Assembly (NCBI GenBank): GCA_022496805.1
Contig: CM040104.1
Coordinates: forward strand, 4,687,650-4,751,649
DNA length: 64,000 nt
Reading direction: 5' to 3'
From: Pohlia nutans
Lineage: Eukaryota > Streptophyta > Bryopsida > Bryales > Mniaceae
The stretch's first letter is position 1. The number at the start of each line of letters is the position of its first letter. The translations under genes were made by a program, and so were the position numbers. The notes below the pieces were generated by a model. That model made no database searches, was not told the origin of the DNA, and saw only the letters and a list, made by a program, of their open reading frames with translations. Below are positions 1 through 11,205 of this stretch, in pieces.

Positions 1-545
1 TCTCCAAACACTCCAAAGTACCCCTTCTCATAAAAAGACAAATGTTTTTTGATCTATGACCATTTTGACCAATCCAACCGTAGGATATTTCAAGCAACTT
101 GAATTTATTACAACGTACAAATTTTCAACCGTTCAGGGTTCTTCAATAGTAAGATTATAAGCTTCAAAGTTGGTTGCACCTTTTTTTTTGGCATGCTGCC
201 TATATTTGAAACTTTCTGAAAATGCCGAAAATGCAAAGTTTAGTCTCAAATTTGGTAAAATGAATTTGGCAATTGTGTGCATGAGGGTGTTAGCTCATTG
301 TCTGCAAGAATTCAGATGCATAACTCATTGTATGAAAAATTTCAGGAGCTGCCCGCAGTTAGGTTTTTCACCTTTGTATGATTGTATCTTTTGATTTATA
401 CATCACCTACGTACGCAAATTACTATCCCATCTTCGTTACAAAGAGTAGAATCACCACAAAAAATCTCAAGAATTGAGGTTCAATACTCATTCCATAATG
501 AGCTGACCGAACTTAGAAAATCAGCCTTGGTCCTTGAGGGGTTAA
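1..545. mobile_element. TTAA-flanked element, right part (left end off window)
   Basis: The right end reads CCTTGGTCCTTGAGGGG followed by TTAA (542-545). Internal sequence near 85-165 resembles the interior of the elements at 13988 and 39820. No left end is in the window. Confidence 0.45.
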
Positions 546-879
546 TCAATGTTGTAGATAGAGGCTCTCGAAGACATCAATAACATGATTTGAGAGGTAA
601 GTTCATGATGATAGTGACATGAGGTAGCATGCCATGTTTATTATAAAGTTGCCATATGTCACTGGAACACTACATCCATTTTTTTCTTACAAAGACACTA
701 TATCTTCCTAAAATTTACCATCACTAAGCCACGTGTCTAGTTTATTGCTTATATATCATATGTTACAAATATATACTTTAAAAAAAATTAATCATATTTT
801 TACATGATGGTAGTATAGACGGTAAATTGAACAACAATATTATGTTGTCTCATGGCCAAATCAACAATTCTTCTTACTG

Positions 880-1118
880 ACCTCATGACCAAACCCACAT
901 TAGACCTCATGTTTTTATAGCACTTTTGAGTAAGTCCTATGTGGACGCCCTTTTGTTTAAATTTATTTGTTGATTGACCAACACATACAATGTTCTTCAC
1001 TGATTCATGTGATAGAAAACTTGGTCCTATATAAATTATTGATTTTTCACAATACGATCAATTGAATTTGACATTTTAAAATAAAACCATGAATCTTTGG
1101 TCTTTTAGAGGTTTATTA
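880..1118. mobile_element. Degenerate TTAA element, family A
   Basis: The interior matches family A (GTAGGTCC.TGTGGAC, then AACACATGCAATGTTCTTCA, then TTTTTCACAATATGAT-like blocks). The right end near 1098-1118 is a decayed TTGGTCTTTTAGAGGTTTA. The left end is eroded. Confidence 0.55.
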
Positions 1119-1373
1119 CATTATTAAGTCTAGACTTTCTACTCCTAGTAAAGTTTCCAAGATTATCTCCGATGCTCTTGAATACTCTTAGATGCTCTTT
1201 TCTTCACATCTTAAGTAATTTTTCCTTGTTTGATTTTAACTAAATTCCCTCATACAATGCCAAATGTCCTCTCTCACCATAGTTTCAAGAAAAAGTTACT
1301 CTATCTGTAAAATTCAATCCAAGCAGTAGGGGATTTGGAACCCTACTATTATAAAATGTTATGCATAACATTG

Positions 1374-1611
1374 TTAACCTCTAAAGGACCAAGAATCCCA
1401 AATTGGGCCTCATTTTTTTTAGCGATTTTGAGTAGGTCTTTTGTGGACTTTCCTCTCATTAAAATTTCTTTGTTTCTTTACCAACACATAAAATGTTCTT
1501 CACTGATTTTGATGATATAAAATTTGGTTTCATGTGAATTCTATTTTTTACAATGTGATCAATAGAATTTTTCATTTGAAAACCATGAATCCTTGGTCCT
1601 TTAGGGGTTGA
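1374..1611. mobile_element. TTAA element, family A (about 240 bp)
   Basis: The left end TTAA (1374-1377) is followed by CCTCTAAAGGACCAAGA. The right end CCTTGGTCCTTTAGGGG is followed by TTGA (1608-1611), one change from TTAA. The terminal inverted repeats and interior are shared with the other family A copies. Confidence 0.8.
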
Positions 1612-2003
1612 CCCAAGACTTTGTACCCCTACTAAAGTTTCCAAGATTCTCTCCGATGCTCTTCAATGCTCTTGGATGCTCTTTGTTTTCGCATCTTAAG
1701 TTTATCTTACTTGCTTGACTCCTACAAAATTCCCTCATAGAATGGCAAGTGTCATCTTTCACTCTAGTTTCAAGGAAAATTACTGTATTAGTAAAAGATC
1801 AACCAAGCAGTAGACGATGCGGTACCCTACTGCTAAAGAATGTTATGGTAAGCCTCAAAATTTTCCATACATCAAGAACCTCAAGGCATGTGAATATGGT
1901 GCCATGATGGTGCATTGAAATGCAATTAAGATAATTTGGTGCCAACCTCTATACCAACCTAGTATGGATAAAATGACACTAAAATGACTTGTATGCGGCC
2001 TTT

Positions 2004-2634
2004 CATCAAGAATTTAGGACCCCACGGATTTTTAACGATTTCTATGCGACATCCGATATTTCATGAGTTTGTACATTTTTCGCACGGATTCTGCACGGAT
2101 TTCGCGCTAATTCCGCACGGATTCTGCACTGTGTAAAATAATGGAAAGAGTGAATGTAGAAGTTGTGCGGATTCAGTGCAGAATTAGCGCGAAGTCCGTG
2201 TAGAATCCGAGCAAAAAAATGAACAAACCTCGGGGGGGTCAGTGTGTTAAAAAGTTAAGGATATAGGTGCGAACAACAACTATTTTATAGGGGGGTATTA
2301 CTTGTTTTTTTGGTTTTTTTTTCACATGCTATCATTATGTAATTTTCTACTTTGGGTTCATTGAAAAGGGGCTTGCATTACTTATAATTCCAAATTACCC
2401 ATTATTCCTTACCCTATAGTACTTTAAAGATGTCCAGTGCCATTTTTGATACCCTATATTACCTCTAAGTCCATTTATAATTTTTTGTTCCCATGTTTTT
2501 AAAATACCCTATCATTTGTTCGCACGTATATTGCTACTCCAACATATCACTACACCCCCCGAGGAACAAACCCATAAAATATCGGATGTCGCACGGAAAT
2601 CGTTAAAAATCAGTGAGGTCCTAAATTCCTGATG
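2004..2634. mobile_element. Inverted-repeat element with about 58-bp terminal repeats
   Basis: The left end (2004-2062, starting CATCAAGAATTTAGGACC) and right end (2576-2634, reverse complement CATCAGGAATTTAGGACC) are inverted repeats with few mismatches. Inside is a second inverted pair (about 2080-2128 and 2165-2211) rich in GCACGGATTCTGCAC. The middle is AT-rich with no coding content. Confidence 0.75.
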
Positions 2635-2680
2635 TTGGTGTAAAATGGCACCAAAATAGTCTGGCCCAACTTTTCTGATG

Positions 2681-3554
2681 TACAGAGACGGACAAAACTG
2701 AATATCAATTTGAAACTTTTCCATTCAAACAACCATACCATGAGCATCAATGGGCAAAGTCCAAAAGTGAATATACAAAAGTTGTAGTGTGCGACATATA
2801 ACACATTACTACAGAAGTTTGAAGAAAAACTCAATTGTGATTTGAAAGAAAATGGATTTCAAAGTTAGCCATGTCTAAAACTCGGTTTTGTGCGATATAA
2901 TTCGAAACTACTTTAAATTTTGTCAATTTTTTCTTAGAGCTTCAAAAAAACTTTTTGTGCCTTGGCATGTTGGTATACATCATTTAAGATTGTTGTACAC
3001 AAAAATTGAAGGAAGTTGATATTTATAGAATTTAAAATATTCACAATTTGACAAACATGCAAATGATGTTGGTTCTCACGATCTTGAATTATTTTTTGGA
3101 ATTGAGAGCATGAGAGAATTGAGAGCATTGAATTCCAAAAAATAATTCAAATATCGTGAGAACCAACATCATTTGCTTGTTTGTCAAATTGTGAATATTT
3201 TAAATTCTATAAATATCAACTTCCTTCAATTTTTGTGTACAACAATCTTAAATGATGTATACCAACATGCCAAGGCACAAAAAGTTTTTTTGAAGCTCTA
3301 AGAAAAAATTGACAAAATTTAAAGTAGTTTCGAATTATATCGCACAAAACCGAGTTTTAGACATGGCTAACTTTGAAATCCATTTTCTTTCAAATCACAA
3401 TTGAGTTTTTCTTCAAACTTTTGTAGTAATGTGTTATATGTCGCACACTACAACTTTTGTATATTCACTTTTGGACTTTGCCCATTGATGCTCATGGTAT
3501 GGTTGTTTGAATGGAAAAGTTTCAAATTGATACTCAGTTTTGTCCGTCACTGTA
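2681..3554. repeat. Long near-perfect hairpin, about 423-bp arms with a 27-bp loop
   Basis: The arms 2681-3103 and 3131-3554 are reverse complements with only isolated differences (for example GAGACGG against GTGACGG at the outer edge). The spacer 3104-3130 contains two GAGAGCAT words. Minus-strand reading frames here (2610-2834, 2934-3128) are mirrored by-products of the palindrome. The structure ends about 350 bp upstream of the start codon of the gene at 3903. Confidence 0.9.
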
Positions 3555-3902
3555 TGTCTTAAAAGAAATTATTAATTTAAAAAATAAATTGCACGTGACT
3601 GTTTACCATATACTTTCAAGCTACAGTGATCCAAGGAAACAGCCGAGCATGGTGGAGATCGCGGGCTGAACCCAATCAACCCACAAATGGCCTTCTCGCA
3701 AATGCCAAGTTACAGATCTCTTCCCGTTAGTAGCCACTGAATCATCAGAAAAACATCACTCTCCTTCCAGTGAAAATCATTATTAGGGTTCGAAATCATC
3801 AGATCAAGCTGCTGTGAATTCCTCGCTAGTGTTTTTCAAGTCTTTTTTTGTGGGTACTGTGATCATTTTTAGGTCGAAGCCTTCAGAATTCTGTGGTTTG
3901 CT

Positions 3903-6900
3903 ATGGCGAACACGATGGCAACACTACTACTGTTCACCATTCTAGGGTTTGCAGGGTTATGGCAGCAAGCGTCAGCTGAAGGTAAGCTTAATTCGTGATT
4001 TCTTAATCTGGTGAGGGTTTGTAGCACATCTAGTTTTTCTTACACGAGATTTAGGTAGCAACAGAAAAGGTGATGGAGGATACTATTCAAATATGATTAT
4101 AGGGAGATGTATAGATTTGGAGCACAAGAGCCAAACCTGCTGATGTTTATCAAATGTTTATACAATTTTAAAGCGTGAGGTTGCAACTCAAAGAAGAGAT
4201 GAGTTTAGGGTTTAGGGTTTGTAGCAGATCTAGTTCTTCTTACACGAGATTTAGGGAGCAACAGAAAAGGTGATGGAGGATACTATTCGAATATGATTTA
4301 TAGGGAGATGTATAGGTTTTGGAGTACAAGAGCTGATATCAAATGTTTATACATTTTGAAAGCGGGAGGTTGGAACTCCATGTGCTAATTGAAACGGTAT
4401 TGGAAGAGATGAGTTTAGGGTTTTAAGGTTCTGATGGTATGTATGTTTTGCAGGGTGTTTCTGGATCAGCCGATGTCAAAACCTGTGGATGGGGGGTTGC
4501 GGGAATGGCTATGTGCCCGTGGAAACCTCGAATGACTGTCAGGGCCTTTGTGCCATGCCTCAGTATCCCACTTGCCGTCCCTTCTTCACACGCTTCCAGT
4601 GTTGCAGTGAAGGTACGTCTGGTTTCCGTTCCTCCCCTGTCTTTTATGAGTCCCATGGCGATTCTCGTTAACCCCTAAAGGACCAAGAAACCCAAATTGG
4701 GCCTCGAGTATGTCCTTTTTGTTCGATTTTTAAAATTTTAATCCACACATGATTTTCACTGATTCACATGCAATGTTCTTTACTGATTTCGGTGATGTAA
4801 AATTTGGTTCCATCTGAACTATATTTTTCATAATATGATCGATTGAATTTCTCATTTTAGAACCATGAATCCTTGGTCCTTTAGGGTTTACGCAATTTAA
4901 CCAATATGTACGATCACTTTGGGTACTGCAGTAGCTAAACTCTCTTGAGATCAGATTTTTTTCACCGTATGGATTTCTTATGCCATCTCAAAGTGGGAGG
5001 TTTTAGATCACTAAGGTAGACTGCCCTTGAACAAGGTGCTGTCCTTGAATTTTTTGAAAATTGAATCAGGACCGTGTTTGGCTGATAGACAGATAAGATT
5101 CATAAATAATTTTTTTATTTAGATGAATTCTAGAAGTGGAAAAGATAGTCATATCTTACTTGTCATATAGGTGGTGTTTTTTTCTAACTGAAAAAGTATC
5201 ATGAATTACATCCTAGATGTCTCAATCTCAATTCTGTCCACTTGTAGAAACCTCTTATTGGATCACAAATGATCAGATTTAGGTTCCTTGGGTGGTGGTT
5301 GTCGAAGGCACCTACAATACGAGAGTGGGGGCTGGGCGGTTATGGGATAGTCTATCTTATAAGTAGAAGTAGAAAACCCCATTCTCATTCAAAGATCAAT
5401 GGCCATAGACATGTAGCCAAGTCATATGCTTAGAAGAGAAGTCAAAGCCAATCAAGTGTATTAGAAGGCTAATCATGTGTATTAGAAGAGATGAGTAATA
5501 GGGATTAGTATACATCAATAAACTTAGGAAGGGTCATCTTGATGTCAAAATGACATCAAAATGACATTTGCCATGGTGATGTAGGGATTAGTGCCATTTT
5601 GATGTCATTTTGATGTCATTTTGATGTCAATTTGATGTAACCTTCACATCCATGTGGTATAGGTCATTCTAATGTAAGGTTAATACGTATCATCTTTATG
5701 TTAAGTTTACATCATTTTGACTTGGGGCATGTTAAGTTTGCATCATTTTGACATCAAAATGGCACTAATCCCTATATCACCTTGTCATATGTCATTTTGA
5801 TGACCCTTTCTAAGTTTACTGATGTAGGAGATGGAATAACAGTTTTAGTAACCTCTACTTTAATTCTTTTTTCTCTAGACCAGTGTAGTGTATGTTTCAG
5901 CTTATTCTTAATTCTTGTTTCTCTAGAATGGGATAGACTAGACTAGTGGAGTGTAAGTTTCAGCTTTGAAGGACAAGTCATTATTCTTTTGGAATATCTT
6001 TCTTTGGTATCAGCTTCTTGTTGCTCTTTCCAACGTAAGGAGCTTTGATTGTGAAGCAGGCAAGGCAAGAGAAAGTACCAGCTGCAGCCGGTGTCCGAAC
6101 AAAGCAGAGTTAGGAGATGAATGGATTTGCTGTAGTGACTGCTCCGAGCCTGTTATCACTGATGCGAAGCGCAAGACCGGCTACTGTCAGACTGATGCTT
6201 ACCTCAGTTTCCAGCCAAAACCCCGCGGTGAGAATAACCTTTTTTATTACATGTAATAGAACAGTTCATAACATTCAGTAGCATGCACTGTCTCTGCCTT
6301 GGCTCTACAGTAGATGATGTGGAATATTCCACGCCCAACAATACTTCATCAGTACCTAAGTGGACAAGTGAAGGCTCAAGGTGATGAGCAAAGTGCATGA
6401 AGGAAAGGCAATGGGCATGAAGGCTACTGAATGTTATGTTGGCGTAACAAGTAACAGTTGATGTTGTTCGAAGTAGTAGCCCTAAACCCTTGAAGAAGTA
6501 ACAGTCAGTTGATGTCTGCAAATTCATTGAATTTCAAATTTCATCCCTGTTCTCTTGACACAAGCACTGAGAGATTAGGTGGCCAGTTCTTAGTGAACTC
6601 CCAATACAAATTTCATGGTCTCTTGAGAAATTTGGTTTCAATGAGTTCATTGGAAATGCTAAGTGGAGGAGTTTGATTTTCAACGAGTTTGCTAAAATTA
6701 ACTCATGCAAATTTCATCATTCTTTGTTGCAATGCTTGTTTCAATGAGTTCATTGAAACGCCAAGTGGAGGAGTTTGATTTTCAATGAAATCAACTGTGA
6801 CTCCTCCTAATGCATCATCGATGCTGGTATTGTAATGGTGGGTTCTGTATTGTATCATTGTTGCTGTTTAATAAGATTACCAATACGGCTGTACAACAGA

Positions 6901-8810
6901 GTTGTTCAAATGGAACGCTGGAGCTTGGAAGAGTTGCCAGGGTAACTGCAGAAAAGCCTCACGATCAAGGGAAGTGAAGTGCCTTCGCTATTTGGAGAAT
7001 GCTCCTCAGCTTCGTTCAGTTGTGAATGATGATAAATGTTTGGCTTCTAGCAAGGTACTTTTTCTTCATGCACTTGTTTATGAACACACATACGGTACAT
7101 GCTTGCCCACTTCATACCTGAGGCACCTTAACCCTTTGATGCGTACATATAATGGACGACCAACAGATTGTAACCTTTCTCTTGACTACATCCTGTACAG
7201 TTTTTCATCCATCCAAACTTTCCTTGGTTCTTGTGCTAGTTCACTTACCATTTGTACGGTATGGATCTTCAAGATAAGATATTGTAATTTTTTTTTAAAT
7301 GACAAAATTGGTTTATGTTAAGTTTCATTCTTAGTTCAAAAAGTGAGACCTTAACAATGATTTTCCAAAATAAGTAGAATCAAAGCATGGAAATCATACC
7401 ATCTCATACCATCTCATAGTGCAAATTCATTATAAATCTTTTTAATAAAAATTTGTTAACTTCGGATTTTAAAGTGAATTTCAAAAGAAAACTAATTAAT
7501 TAAAGAATATGATAAATTCAACCATACAGATCTACAGATTGAGATTTACAACTTTTCTTTATATAGCAACTCCATTTTTGTGATTCATTAAACATTTTAT
7601 AACACATCTTTGAAATCGGTGGTGGATCTGGACGTTCTAAGGTAACCCCTAAAGGACCAAGGATTCACAGTTTTAAAATGAAAAATTTAATTGATCATAT
7701 TGTGAAAAAAATACAATTTAGATTGGACCAAATTTTATATCACCAAAATCAGTGAAGAACATTGCATATGTTGGTCACAAAAATAAAAAAATAAAACAAT
7801 AGGAAGTCCATATAGGAACTGCTCAAAACTGCTAAATAAAACATGAGATCAAATTCATTCTTCTTGGTCCTTTAGGGGTTAAGATATTTATGGTTGTAGA
7901 CCAACAAGCAGTGCCTACTTTTTTAACCCCTAAACGTCCCAGCATCCAAAAAGTGGGTCACGAACATATTCAAAGCCTTGTAACTTTCTCATACAATCTC
8001 GAATGACTTTCATCCAAGTCACCACTGCAAGCCTATTAAATTCTCTACCAATTAAAGTAAACCTCTTGTAATGGAGAGACGTTGATAATATTGGAGAGGC
8101 CTGCAAATGCAAGTATGGCAAATTTGTTGGGTAAATTTTATGCTTGCAATGGTCCTCTCATGTACACCTCATATACATTTGAGCCATGCTAATATCTATT
8201 TTTGAGGCTCGCATCTACTTGTGTTCAAAGGATCGGTCCGTTTAGGGGTTAAGGTACTAGCATCTACTTGTGTTCAAAGGATCGGTACGTTTAGGGGTTA
8301 AGGTAGTTGAGCTTCCAGCTCTTAATATGTGGTGCTTTTTAGGGAGAATCTGACCAGAAAAAGAAGCACAGCTAACAAGAGGGGTTAAGGTAGTTGAGCT
8401 TCCAGCTCTTAATATGTGGTACTTTTTAGGGAGAATCTGACCAGAAAAAGAAGCACAGCTAACAAGAGATTTTTCTTTTTTTGTGATTCTCAGCCTCCAA
8501 GTCAAGAGCGCTGCACTCCTCAACGTTGCTTGAACGGGAGTGCCAAGCGTAAAGGGTTGCCAGTCTGGGCAATAGTGTTGATTAGCGTGACTGGTGTTGC
8601 TGCTACTGGAGGGCTGGCTTTTCTGGGTCTCATAATCTACAAAAGGTAATGTACATTTATGACACTTGATCATGTTTATGGCAATGTTTGCATTCCCATG
8701 GGTTTTTCTGACCAGATGCTGACTGTTGTGTTCGTCTGTTTCGGATGATGTGCAGGCGAACTGACGACTGCAATCATGGGTTTGTGTATGTCATGCTGGA
8801 TAACTATTGA
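3903..8810 (+). CDS. Cys-rich single-pass membrane protein with ADAMTS-type thrombospondin-1 repeat (6 exons, 255 aa)
   Basis: Exons joined in phase with GT-AG borders: 3903-3981, 4454-4612, 6060-6227, 6900-7054, 8494-8645, 8756-8810 (stop TGA 8808-8810). The total is 768 bp, giving 255 aa. Residues 1-25 are a signal peptide (MANTMATLLLFTILGF...). Residues 27-135 form a Cys-rich region with several CC and CxxC pairs, such as FQCCSEG and WICCSDC. Residues 136-200 resemble an ADAMTS-type TSP1 repeat: WNAGAWKSC..C, then R-S-R-E-V-K-C, later C-L-A-S-S-K-P and C-T-P-Q-R-C. Residues about 210-235 are a hydrophobic membrane span ending in YKRR, followed by a short tail of about 19 aa. This implies a type I topology with a disulphide-rich extracellular part. 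TSP1 repeats bind ligands or matrix glycans in animals; the plant role is unknown. Introns 2-4 are full of transposons. The exon 3 acceptor was chosen because it is the only nearby AG that keeps frame with exon 2 and continues into the Cys-rich sequence. Confidence 0.8.
4668..4891. mobile_element. TTAA element, family A, in intron 2 of the TSP1 gene
   Basis: TTAA (4668-4671) plus CCCCTAAAGGACCAAGAA at the left; CCTTGGTCCTTTAGGG plus TTTAC at the right. It lies 55 bp downstream of the exon 2 splice donor. Confidence 0.85.
5511..5826. mobile_element. Foldback MITE with TACATCA ends, intron 2 of the TSP1 gene
   Basis: Inverted repeats of about 93 bp (5511-5605 and 5736-5826) start TACATCARTAAACTTAG. 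The interior holds tandem ATTTTGATGTC words (5592-5640), so the whole unit can fold into one hairpin. Confidence 0.75.
6267..6438. mobile_element. 172-bp MITE with CATAACATTCAGTAGC ends, intron 3 of the TSP1 gene
   Basis: The ends CATAACATTCAGTAGC and its inverse GCTACTGAATGTTATG bound the unit. A second, inverted and diverged copy is at about 24243-24410 inside a family A element. The minus-strand frame 6204-6527 is a shadow of this repeat. Confidence 0.75.
7128..7645. mobile_element. TTAA element, family E, intron 4 of the TSP1 gene
   Basis: The left end is TTAA (7128-7131) plus CCCTTTGATGCG. The right end GGACGTTCTAAG is decayed, with GTAA at 7642-7645. The interior is shared with 41569-41994, including a TTCATYRAACATTTTATAA block. 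Confidence 0.65.
7642..7882. mobile_element. TTAA element, family A (reverse orientation)
   Basis: Left end GTAA plus CCCCTAAAGGACCAAGGA; right end TTGGTCCTTTAGGGG plus TTAA (7879-7882). It abuts the family E copy, sharing the target tetranucleotide. Confidence 0.85.
7923..8252. mobile_element. TTAA element with CCCCTAAACG ends, intron 4 of the TSP1 gene
   Basis: TTAA (7923-7926) plus CCCCTAAACGTCCC at the left; GGTCCGTTTAGGGG plus TTAA (8249-8252) at the right. Its right end is copied twice more by the adjacent tandem duplications. Confidence 0.8.
8211..8466 (+). repeat. Two adjacent recent tandem duplications at a transposon end
   Basis: Segment A, about 45 bp and containing the element right end, occurs at 8211-8256 and again at 8260-8305, with one C/A difference. 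Segment B, 87 bp, occurs at 8293-8379 and 8380-8466, with one G/A difference. B also starts at the AGGGGTTAAGG terminus. The block ends 27 bp before exon 5 of the TSP1 gene. Confidence 0.85.
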
Positions 8811-9573
8811 TTGTGCTGGCAACAAGAACCATCTTTCCAGTACTGCTCTGTACTTTACAGTTGCGTTTTCATATTATCGCCTGCTTTGTGTGCGCTTAGC
8901 AATAGACTCGCTGAGGAGGTCTGACTAGGTCTAGTTGTGTATAGTTTGGTTTGATCCATTGTCCTACAGATTGTGGGATTCTTATTACAGTCTACCCTCC
9001 ATAATATGACAATATTATTGTTTCAAGTAATATACATATGACAAGTCATTTTTGTGACTACCCTACGTCATGGTCAGTTTCGACATTAATTAATTACTTT
9101 TTGTCCAAAAGTGCCACATGTCATCTTGTGATTGGTTTATGGGTGACGTGGACCTCTCAAAATATGATGTGGAAATTAGATTTCGACACAATACTGTCTG
9201 AATTTGACCCTCACATACGGTACTGCATGGTTGCCATTTTTGAAGTTAGGGCTTCTCAAACATGTCATAATAAAGAGGGACAATTGTTGCCTATAGTCAC
9301 CAACTAGAGCATTTGTGTGAGAAATTACTTGTCTTGTTGCTCTCAATTTGCTTGTTGAAAGTACAGTCTACCCTCCACAATATGATGATATTATTGTTTC
9401 AAGCAATACACGTGACAAGTCATTTTTGTGACTAATCTATGCATGTCACCTTGAAGTTGAGGCTTCATTCTGAACACGTCATAATAGAGACGGAAAACTC
9501 TAAGCCACTGGCTTTGATCCTACTTCCTATTTCTACTGGAGAAACACAGTTACCTAGTATCTGGAAACTTGTA
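8811..9573. other. 3' flank of the TSP1 gene, no gene seen
   Basis: AT-rich sequence with a diverged direct repeat: CAGTCTACCCTCCA-AATATGA at about 8990 and again at about 9364. No coding signal. Confidence 0.5.
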
Positions 9574-10343
9574 CTTCCTTCGTCCCACAAAAAGACCTTG
9601 TTTTCATCGAAATCCATGGATTAACCCCTAAAGGACTATAAGGCCCTCATGTGGCTTTTAGAACTAGAAAGTGAGGAAATTCAAGTTCTTGGGCTTTGAA
9701 TTGTTGGATGAGCAACAAAATGACCTTGGCCGTATTTGAGAGCTGACTCTGTAGGTACTTCCTAATTGGAAATTCAGGAAGTGCGATTTTTGGTGATTTT
9801 TTTGAGTTGCAAAGAGGCTATCTAGGTGTCACTTCAGACCCTCATATCTTCCTCCTCACACATCCAAATTACGTGAATTTTTTTGCACAAGTTTAAAATG
9901 ATGATCTCTACGCACAGTAAAAATTTCAGAAATTTTGGAGCAGTTTTGCACAATCGATTTCAGCATATGTACAAAATACTTCGAATGAGTTCTATCAATC
10001 TTCTCAATGGTGGCATTTTCTCAAAAATTGTGCGATTTTGTCGATCCTTTTTTCATACAAAAGCTACATAAGTCTTCTTTAATTTCAACAGCGCCGATCG
10101 TTAAAATTACCCCACACCAATGAGGAATTGAACTTGTACAAGAGCTAGTCAAGAAAACAAAATAGCCAAGTTCAACAACATATTAGGGTTAAGTTGCCAG
10201 CATTGTTTGCAATATCGTGAAGCACCTGTCAAGTGCGTGCGAAACTTAATTGCTGGCGGTGAATGAGTACAATTGAAAACCATAGTTTAATTTTGGGACA
10301 TAATTTAAGATGATATCATGGTCTTTTCGTAGGACGGAGGGAG
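9574..10343. mobile_element. Stowaway-like MITE interrupted by a TTAA element
   Basis: The left end CTTCCTTCGTCCCACAAAA follows TA and the right end GGACGGAGGGAG precedes TA, as in Stowaway/Tc1-mariner MITEs. Relatives without the insert are at 17078 and 53701. The insert occupies 9621-10192. Confidence 0.8.
9621..10192. mobile_element. TTAA element, family B (about 570 bp), nested in a Stowaway-like MITE
   Basis: TTAA (9621-9624) plus CCCCTAAAGGACTATAAGG at the left; a shortened ATTAGGG plus TTAA (10189-10192) at the right. The interior matches 11688-12271 and 12268-13641. Confidence 0.85.
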
Positions 10344-10849
10344 TATAGGATTACATGTGGCCTGATTACATGTGGCCCATTTTCAGATCCCCATTGCAGA
10401 AGAAGAGGCATCTTTTAAAACGTTCGTATTTTTAACATGTGCTTCAAAACTGGAATTTGACAAATTCATTTTTTTTCATTTTTCAACAATCATTTTGGTG
10501 ATTTCATTCTAATTGGACACTTCAAGCTAATCAAATTCAATCTCAGAGTTCGTTTTGTGACAACTGTACCAATTTACCAGTGTCACTTTTTTTAACAACT
10601 TTTTTACCATACTTTAGGATTGCCATTCTCATGAAATTTAACCCTGATAGTCTTATTTTAGTCCTTTTCAATTTGTATTTTTTCTTACTTGGTCATTTTG
10701 CAATTCTGTCCACTTTAATTTTTGTTACCCTAGAACGCACTGGATGAGCATGTAGCAACAGTTGCACAATGGTGGGAGTGTCAATTGATTTAGTGTGGAA
10801 ATCTCAAGGACATCTATGCATTAGAAAACTATAAGCAAACAAAGATGTA

Positions 10850-11205
10850 AGAACAAGGGTTTTGTTAAAAGTGCAATTCAATATGTGAAAGTGCACATGA
10901 ACAATTTTTTGGAAATTTATAAATTTCATTGAAAATATGATCGTTTTATAATTATCCTAGTAAGAAAAATATCATCATGAGGGGTGTGGCCTGTGCCTCA
11001 CCCCTTAAGATAGGCAAAATATTGTTATAAGGGGTGTGGCATGTGCCTCACCCCTTAAGATTTATCAAAATATATCTGAAAAGACTCTAGCCATAGTACA
11101 ATATTATTGCTTATACATACCAAAATTTGTGATTAAAATATTCAAAAATAATCCCAAAAAATAGTGCACATTTCAATAGGCACTTTTAACGAAACCCTTG
11201 TTTAA
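10850..11205. mobile_element. Foldback element with internal tandem hairpins
   Basis: Ends AACAAGGGTTTTGTTAAAAG and its inverse (about 11180-11203). Inside, 10977-11065, a unit of about 57 bp is repeated twice. Each unit is itself an imperfect palindrome built on AAGGGGTGTGGC and GCCTCACCCCTT. Confidence 0.7.

Noticed and set aside
8257..8673. 138-codon minus-strand frame with an internal repeat
   Set aside because: It is a shadow of the tandem duplications and exon 5 of the TSP1 gene on the opposite strand.
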